64,000 nt of DNA from Bog-473 sp963763575. GTDB taxonomy: Bacteria; Actinomycetota; Acidimicrobiia; Acidimicrobiales; RAAP-2. The stretch's first letter is position 1; every line of letters starts with the position of its first letter. Under the pieces are notes generated by a model. That model made no database searches. It had not been told where the DNA came from and saw only the letters and a program-made list of their open reading frames with translations. Location of the stretch: assembly GCA_963763575.1 (NCBI GenBank), contig CAVXPD010000011.1, positions 1 through 64,000 on the forward strand, given 5' to 3'. This document shows, piece by piece, positions 60,782 to 64,000 of the stretch. The translations under genes were made by a program, and so were the position numbers.

Positions 60782-61759
60782 TCAGCCGGCCCCATGGTTC
60801 TGTGGAGCGCCGTATTGCTCCATCTTCGAATAGGGGTCGACGTTGTCGGGGTAGTAGCCGCCGTCGGAACCGTTCGCGTCGGGCGTGTAGGTCAGGCGAT
60901 ACGGCGGCAGCAGAGCGGTGTTGTGGCGCAGCCGGATCGCGGTCAAATGGGCCCAGGCCTCGAACTGCGACTTGGTGACGACCACTCCGTTGTTGAACAT
61001 GGCACCGTGCCAGATGCCACACAACTCGGAGCAGCGGACGATGAACGAGCCGAGCTGCTGGGTCGTCGCGTAGGCGACGTTGTTGTAGTCAGGGTTGGCG
61101 TCGGCCTTCACGCCGAGCTGGTAGGCCCAGAAGCTGTGGATCACGTCGAGCGACGTCACGTTGAACTGAATGGTGGTGTCGTTGGGGACGACGAGCTCGT
61201 TCGTCTCGAAGCCCCCGAAGGTGGGGTAGCGGTAGGTGAACTTCCACTGCTGCCCGATGACCTGGATCGGCAGGATCGTCTTGGAGGTGGGCGTCCAGAT
61301 GGGGCTCGCGCCCTGGCCGCCGCCGGCTCCTCCCGGCTGCACCAGCTCGTAGGTGCCGAAGCCGAACAGGAACATGACCAGGACCGTGCTGGCGATGATC
61401 CAGCCGACCTGGATGCCGATATGTCCGCGGGCCGCTAGGCCACCGGCGGGCTCGGGCCCGCCCCGCGACGCCCGCCACGTGAAGAACGCGTAGAGCATGT
61501 AGATCCACACGGCGAAGACGACCGGAATGGCGGCCACCATCAGCACGTTGAAGTCCCACTGCGCGCCCTGGGCGACGTCGGTCATGGTGCCCGGCGGCAT
61601 GTGCGGCCCGGCGAGATAGAAGAAGAGCGGGTCGGCGATGGCCGAGAGCACGACCCAGATGGCGATCAACCGCCACCAATGGTGCGTCCGATCGGGGGCG
61701 GCCGTGGAGTCGGTTGTGGCGGGCGTCGGCGTGGCGCCCGCCGCTTGCGTTTCGGTCAC
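60782..61759 (-). CDS. ctaC: Cytochrome c oxidase subunit II
   Basis: About 325 residues from a GTG at 61759 that overlaps the upstream stop. Two spans (IAIWVVLSAIADPLFFYLAG; later IGIQVGWIIASTVLVMFLFG) and a cupredoxin domain. QQWKFTYRYPTFGG is the aromatic-rich cytochrome c docking segment. CuA ligands: DVIHSFWAYQLGVKAD (His), then VRCSELCGIWHGAMFN with Cys-x3-Cys-x3-His-x2-Met. The frame extends upstream to 61942, but that part is not family-like. The C-terminus has 50 extra residues without a heme motif. Confidence 0.9.
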   Translation of the reverse strand: MTETQAAGATPTPATTDSTAAPDRTHHWWRLIAIWVVLSAIADPLFFYLAGPHMPPGTMTDVAQGAQWDFNVLMVAAIPVVFAVWIYMLYAFFTWRASRGGPEPAGGLAARGHIGIQVGWIIASTVLVMFLFGFGTYELVQPGGAGGGQGASPIWTPTSKTILPIQVIGQQWKFTYRYPTFGGFETNELVVPNDTTIQFNVTSLDVIHSFWAYQLGVKADANPDYNNVAYATTQQLGSFIVRCSELCGIWHGAMFNNGVVVTKSQFEAWAHLTAIRLRHNTALLPPYRLTYTPDANGSDGGYYPDNVDPYSKMEQYGAPQNHGAG

Positions 61760-62430
61760 GCCGCCACCTTCATGAACCCGCCCATGTAGCCGAGCGTCGA
61801 CATCGGGCCACCGTTGCCGAAGAGCCACCCGCTCGCGCAGGGGACGAAGCATTGCCAGCGGTAGTCGCCGGGTCCGGGAGTGGTGATGGAGAACCTGATG
61901 ACGTTGACAGGGGACTTCGGGCTGCAGGGCGCCACGGCGCACAGGTTGGCGTTCCCGTTGTTGCCGTAGAGCGGCACGCTCACGCCGAGGGAGGGGATGG
62001 AGAAGGTGTGCCCCACGCCGTTCCCCTTCGGGTTATTCGAATTGATCACACGGAACACCCTGCCGTTGAGGGTGGCGACGTTGCCGTAGGTACCCGTGAC
62101 CTGGCCGAGCTGCTGGTTACGCAGCGGACTGCCCGAGTCGTAGTTGTAGATCGTGAAGTTGATGCGGGTGTGCTGCGGCACCTGGAACACGGTGGTGTGC
62201 ACCCACTGCCCTTGCGGCGACTTGACCAGGTAGGAGACCCAGCTGGGATGGTTGCCGTAACCGAGGGACCCGACGGCCTGCAGCGTGACGTTCACCGGCT
62301 CATCCGCCGCCGAGGAGCTGAAGGCGACCACGGGGGGCGTGCCGAGGAGGGCGACGATCAGGATGACGGCCGCGACCGCACAGATGGCGAACAGGACGAT
62401 CGTCACGGTCACCTTCCACGCCAAGCTCAT
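61756..62430 (-). CDS. Membrane-anchored cupredoxin-like protein
   Basis: 224 residues. One span (VTVTIVLFAICAVAAVILIVA), then a beta-rich domain. Near the C-terminus are VGHTFSIPSLGVSVPL (a possible copper His), ANLCAVAPCSP, and GDYRWQCFVPCASGWLFGNG followed by GPMSTLGYMGG. The QCxxxC...M arrangement recalls a CuA/blue-copper loop, but the His between Cys and Met is replaced. It is the first gene of the oxidase operon, overlapping subunit II as GTGA, so it may be an electron donor or copper carrier for CuA. Confidence 0.65.
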   Translation of the reverse strand: MSLAWKVTVTIVLFAICAVAAVILIVALLGTPPVVAFSSSAADEPVNVTLQAVGSLGYGNHPSWVSYLVKSPQGQWVHTTVFQVPQHTRINFTIYNYDSGSPLRNQQLGQVTGTYGNVATLNGRVFRVINSNNPKGNGVGHTFSIPSLGVSVPLYGNNGNANLCAVAPCSPKSPVNVIRFSITTPGPGDYRWQCFVPCASGWLFGNGGPMSTLGYMGGFMKVAA

Positions 62431-62521
62431 GGACCCTCCCGAAAGCTCCAGAACCCTTCAGCAGAATTTCGAAACCAGCCCCAACACGGACGTTAAGACT
62501 CCGTTACGGCTCCGTCAACTA

Positions 62522-62572
62522 TTCCGTCGTAGGCGCGGAAATTCGGTGCAACGCAGGCTGCCTACGACGGAA
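62522..62572. promoter_or_regulatory. 13-bp perfect inverted repeat upstream of the oxidase operon
   Basis: TTCCGTCGTAGGC and GCCTACGACGGAA are exact complements, separated by 25 bases. They lie between the CtaG gene ending at 62609 and the operon start at 62430. Two CTCCGT/TCCGTC-like copies precede the left arm. It may be an operator for the oxidase operon or a long-loop terminator of the upstream gene. Confidence 0.55.
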
Positions 62573-62608
62573 ACTGGTCGGGCACCCGGAGTGCGGATGC
62601 CGGCACGC

Positions 62609-63526
62609 TCAGCCGGGGGGTATCCGGTCGGCCGGCGGGCGGAACGCCTCGAGCGGGGGCCCCGGATCACGGTGGAAGAAACGGTCCACACCCAGTGACA
62701 ACCCCTCCTTGTCCTCCATGGCGCGCCGGATCGTCACGACCAGCGCGGGGATGGCCCAGAAGTCGCCGCAGATCCACAAGATGGCAGCACCGATCTGCTG
62801 GTCGGCGTAGGGGGAGAGGGTCACGCCAGGAATGTGGGCGTAGACCGAGTACCAGCTCGTCTCCGAGAAGAGTGACATCGTCATCGCCAGGACGAACATG
62901 ACGACGTTGGTGGAGATGATCGCCCCGATCTGCCACAGCGGCGACGCCTTCAACCGGAACGGGTAGGACGGGATGATCTGCAGCCAGAACAGGACCCCCG
63001 TGAGGAAGAGGCTCGCGTGCATCAGCCCGATGTGCACGACCTGGTTCTCCTCGGCGGCGTCGAAGAGGGCCGGCACGTGCCATACCACCATCACGACGTT
63101 GAACGAGACCAGCGCCGTCCACGGGTTGACGAGGAAGCGCCCGACGGCGCGCAGGCCGCTCGAGAAACGACCGAGGAGGAGGAACCGGACCACGCGCCGC
63201 CGCAGCCCAACCGGCAGGCCGTGGAGGAGCGGGAGCCAAGGAGCACCGGCGACGATGAGGATCGGCGCGTAGAACGCGATGAGGATGTGCTCGATCATGT
63301 GCACGAAGAAGTAGTCGTCGGACCAGTAGTCGATCGGCGACGTGACGGTGAGGAGCAGGAGGGCGAGACCGGCGTAGAAGAAGAGCGACTTGAGGCGGCG
63401 CTTGCGCGTGCGCGCCGGGACCGAGCGGCGACGCAGGTTGGCCAGGCCGAGCTCGTTGAGCACGACGAGGACGGCCACCACGATGACGAACGGGTCGAAG
63501 CTCCAGTTGTCGAGGATGTAGCTCAC
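62609..63526 (-). CDS. ctaG: CtaG-like cytochrome c oxidase assembly protein (second copy)
   Basis: 305 residues from a GTG at 63526 with GAAGGAAGGG upstream. Seven spans. Family marks: SPIDYWSDDYFFVHMIEHIL with the conserved His pair, APILIVAGAPW, VVMVVWHVPALFDAA, HIGLMHASLFLTGVLFW and YADQQIGAAILWICGDFW. This is a typical Caa3_CtaG protein and the better conserved of the two copies in the locus. It likely delivers copper to CuB in subunit I. Confidence 0.85.
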   Translation of the reverse strand: MSYILDNWSFDPFVIVVAVLVVLNELGLANLRRRSVPARTRKRRLKSLFFYAGLALLLLTVTSPIDYWSDDYFFVHMIEHILIAFYAPILIVAGAPWLPLLHGLPVGLRRRVVRFLLLGRFSSGLRAVGRFLVNPWTALVSFNVVMVVWHVPALFDAAEENQVVHIGLMHASLFLTGVLFWLQIIPSYPFRLKASPLWQIGAIISTNVVMFVLAMTMSLFSETSWYSVYAHIPGVTLSPYADQQIGAAILWICGDFWAIPALVVTIRRAMEDKEGLSLGVDRFFHRDPGPPLEAFRPPADRIPPG

Positions 63527-63596
63527 TGGGCCCTTCCTTCAGGAGCAGGCTCTCGGGTCACCGTAGCCCGCGACCCGGCGCCGTCCGCTTGTCCGG

Positions 63597-64000
63597 CTAG
63601 CTCGAAGAGCCGTAGGCCAGGGGGACCTGGGTGCTCTGGACCTTGGCCCACCGAGTGCCGGCCGGTGTCAACGCGTACACGCCAAGGGCCGTCCCCGCGA
63701 CCGTGAACGCGTCGAGCGACGGTCCGCCCAAGCCGATGCCGGTTTCGAGGGGACCGAGCGCGCTGGTGTCAGGCGGCAGTGCGGGGAGTCGTGTCCACGC
63801 CCCCCCGGGGACCAGGTCGTAGCCGAGCGGCGCGCCCTTCGGGCCCGTTGTCACGGCCACCGAGCCGGCGGCGCCGAGGGACGACGCCAAGACCGCTCCG
63901 TCCCCCGGCAGCGCGAGCGGTGCGGACGCGCTCCAGCCGCCGTCCCTCTGCCAGTAGGCGACGAGCATCGTGTGGTTGTCCCGGCTGGCGGCGACGAGGG
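63597..64000 (-). CDS. C-terminal part of a secreted propeller-like protein (window edge)
   Basis: The frame is open from the window end to a stop at 63597, giving about 134 residues of a protein whose N-terminus is outside. The sequence has short repeats of Gly/Ala-rich strands (LVAYWQRDGGWSASAPLALP, SVAVTTGPKGAPLGYDLVPG, DAFTVAGTALGVYALTPAG), as in WD40/BNR-like propellers. No cysteine pairs are visible, unlike the propeller at 16.2 kb. It is on the same strand as the CtaG gene, 70 bases upstream. The function is unknown. Confidence 0.55.
   Translation of the reverse strand, partial: LVAASRDNHTMLVAYWQRDGGWSASAPLALPGDGAVLASSLGAAGSVAVTTGPKGAPLGYDLVPGGAWTRLPALPPDTSALGPLETGIGLGGPSLDAFTVAGTALGVYALTPAGTRWAKVQSTQVPLAYGSSS

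Overview
The window is about 65% GC and has two parts that do not belong together. Positions 1 to about 11,540 carry an alphaproteobacterial-type prophage head module on the minus strand: portal, prohead protease, major capsid protein, head-tail connector, gp10-like protein and a tail-completion protein. Its gene style recalls prophages of Rhizobiales methylotrophs; that placement is inference from memory of protein style, not from a search. Positions from about 11,540 to the end look like the chromosome of a high-GC actinobacterium, most likely Acidimicrobiia. The evidence is frequent GTG/TTG starts, ATGA/GTGA overlaps, a DUF4082/fibronectin-III/DMF-amidase-like secreted giant, paired-cysteine propeller lipoproteins and the arrangement of the cytochrome oxidase locus. 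The join falls inside a flavin monooxygenase gene that stops resembling its family after about 180 residues. The phage part has roughly one reading-frame break per 0.6 kb, the actinobacterial part roughly one per 15 kb. A chimeric contig is the simplest explanation.

Layout. 0.3-11.2 kb: phage structural genes, with three uncharacterised same-strand genes between portal and protease (6.9-8.8 kb), followed by two small secreted proteins. 11.5-13.7 kb: truncated monooxygenase plus PF10118-type hydrolase, divergent from a TetR regulator across a perfect 12-bp palindrome. 13.9-17.4 kb: sugar epimerase, UDP-sugar dehydrogenase and a seven-repeat propeller lipoprotein. 18.4-36.9 kb (minus strand): glycosyltransferase, hexapeptide acetyltransferase, two DegT-type aminotransferases, ATP-grasp enzyme, metallophosphoesterase, an approximately 2,840-residue secreted repeat protein split by frameshifts, Gfo/Idh/MocA oxidoreductase, methyltransferase and Wzx-like flippase. 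37.5-44 kb: glycosyltransferases, Wzy-like polymerase, Wzz-like chain-length protein and a WecB/TagA enzyme. 44.2-48.7 kb: secreted glycosidase-like protein, sigma factor and the polyprenyl-phosphate sugar transferase that would start chain assembly.

The dehydrogenase, oxidoreductase, DegT aminotransferase and hexapeptide acetyltransferase together match the WbpA/B/E/D logic for a diacetamido-uronic acid nucleotide sugar. The 13.9-48.7 kb region is therefore read as a Wzx/Wzy-type exopolysaccharide locus with an unusual ATP-grasp/phosphatase side branch.

49-51.4 kb: degenerate HIT-like protein and two LuxR-type regulators. 51.6-54 kb: MFS exporter and MerR regulator behind a TTAACGTTAA palindrome. 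54-64 kb: an aa3-type cytochrome c oxidase locus with TlpA-like and SCO1-like proteins, two CtaG proteins, subunits I, II and III, a cupredoxin-like protein and a 47-residue membrane protein. No tRNA, rRNA, CRISPR array, integrase or transposase was found.
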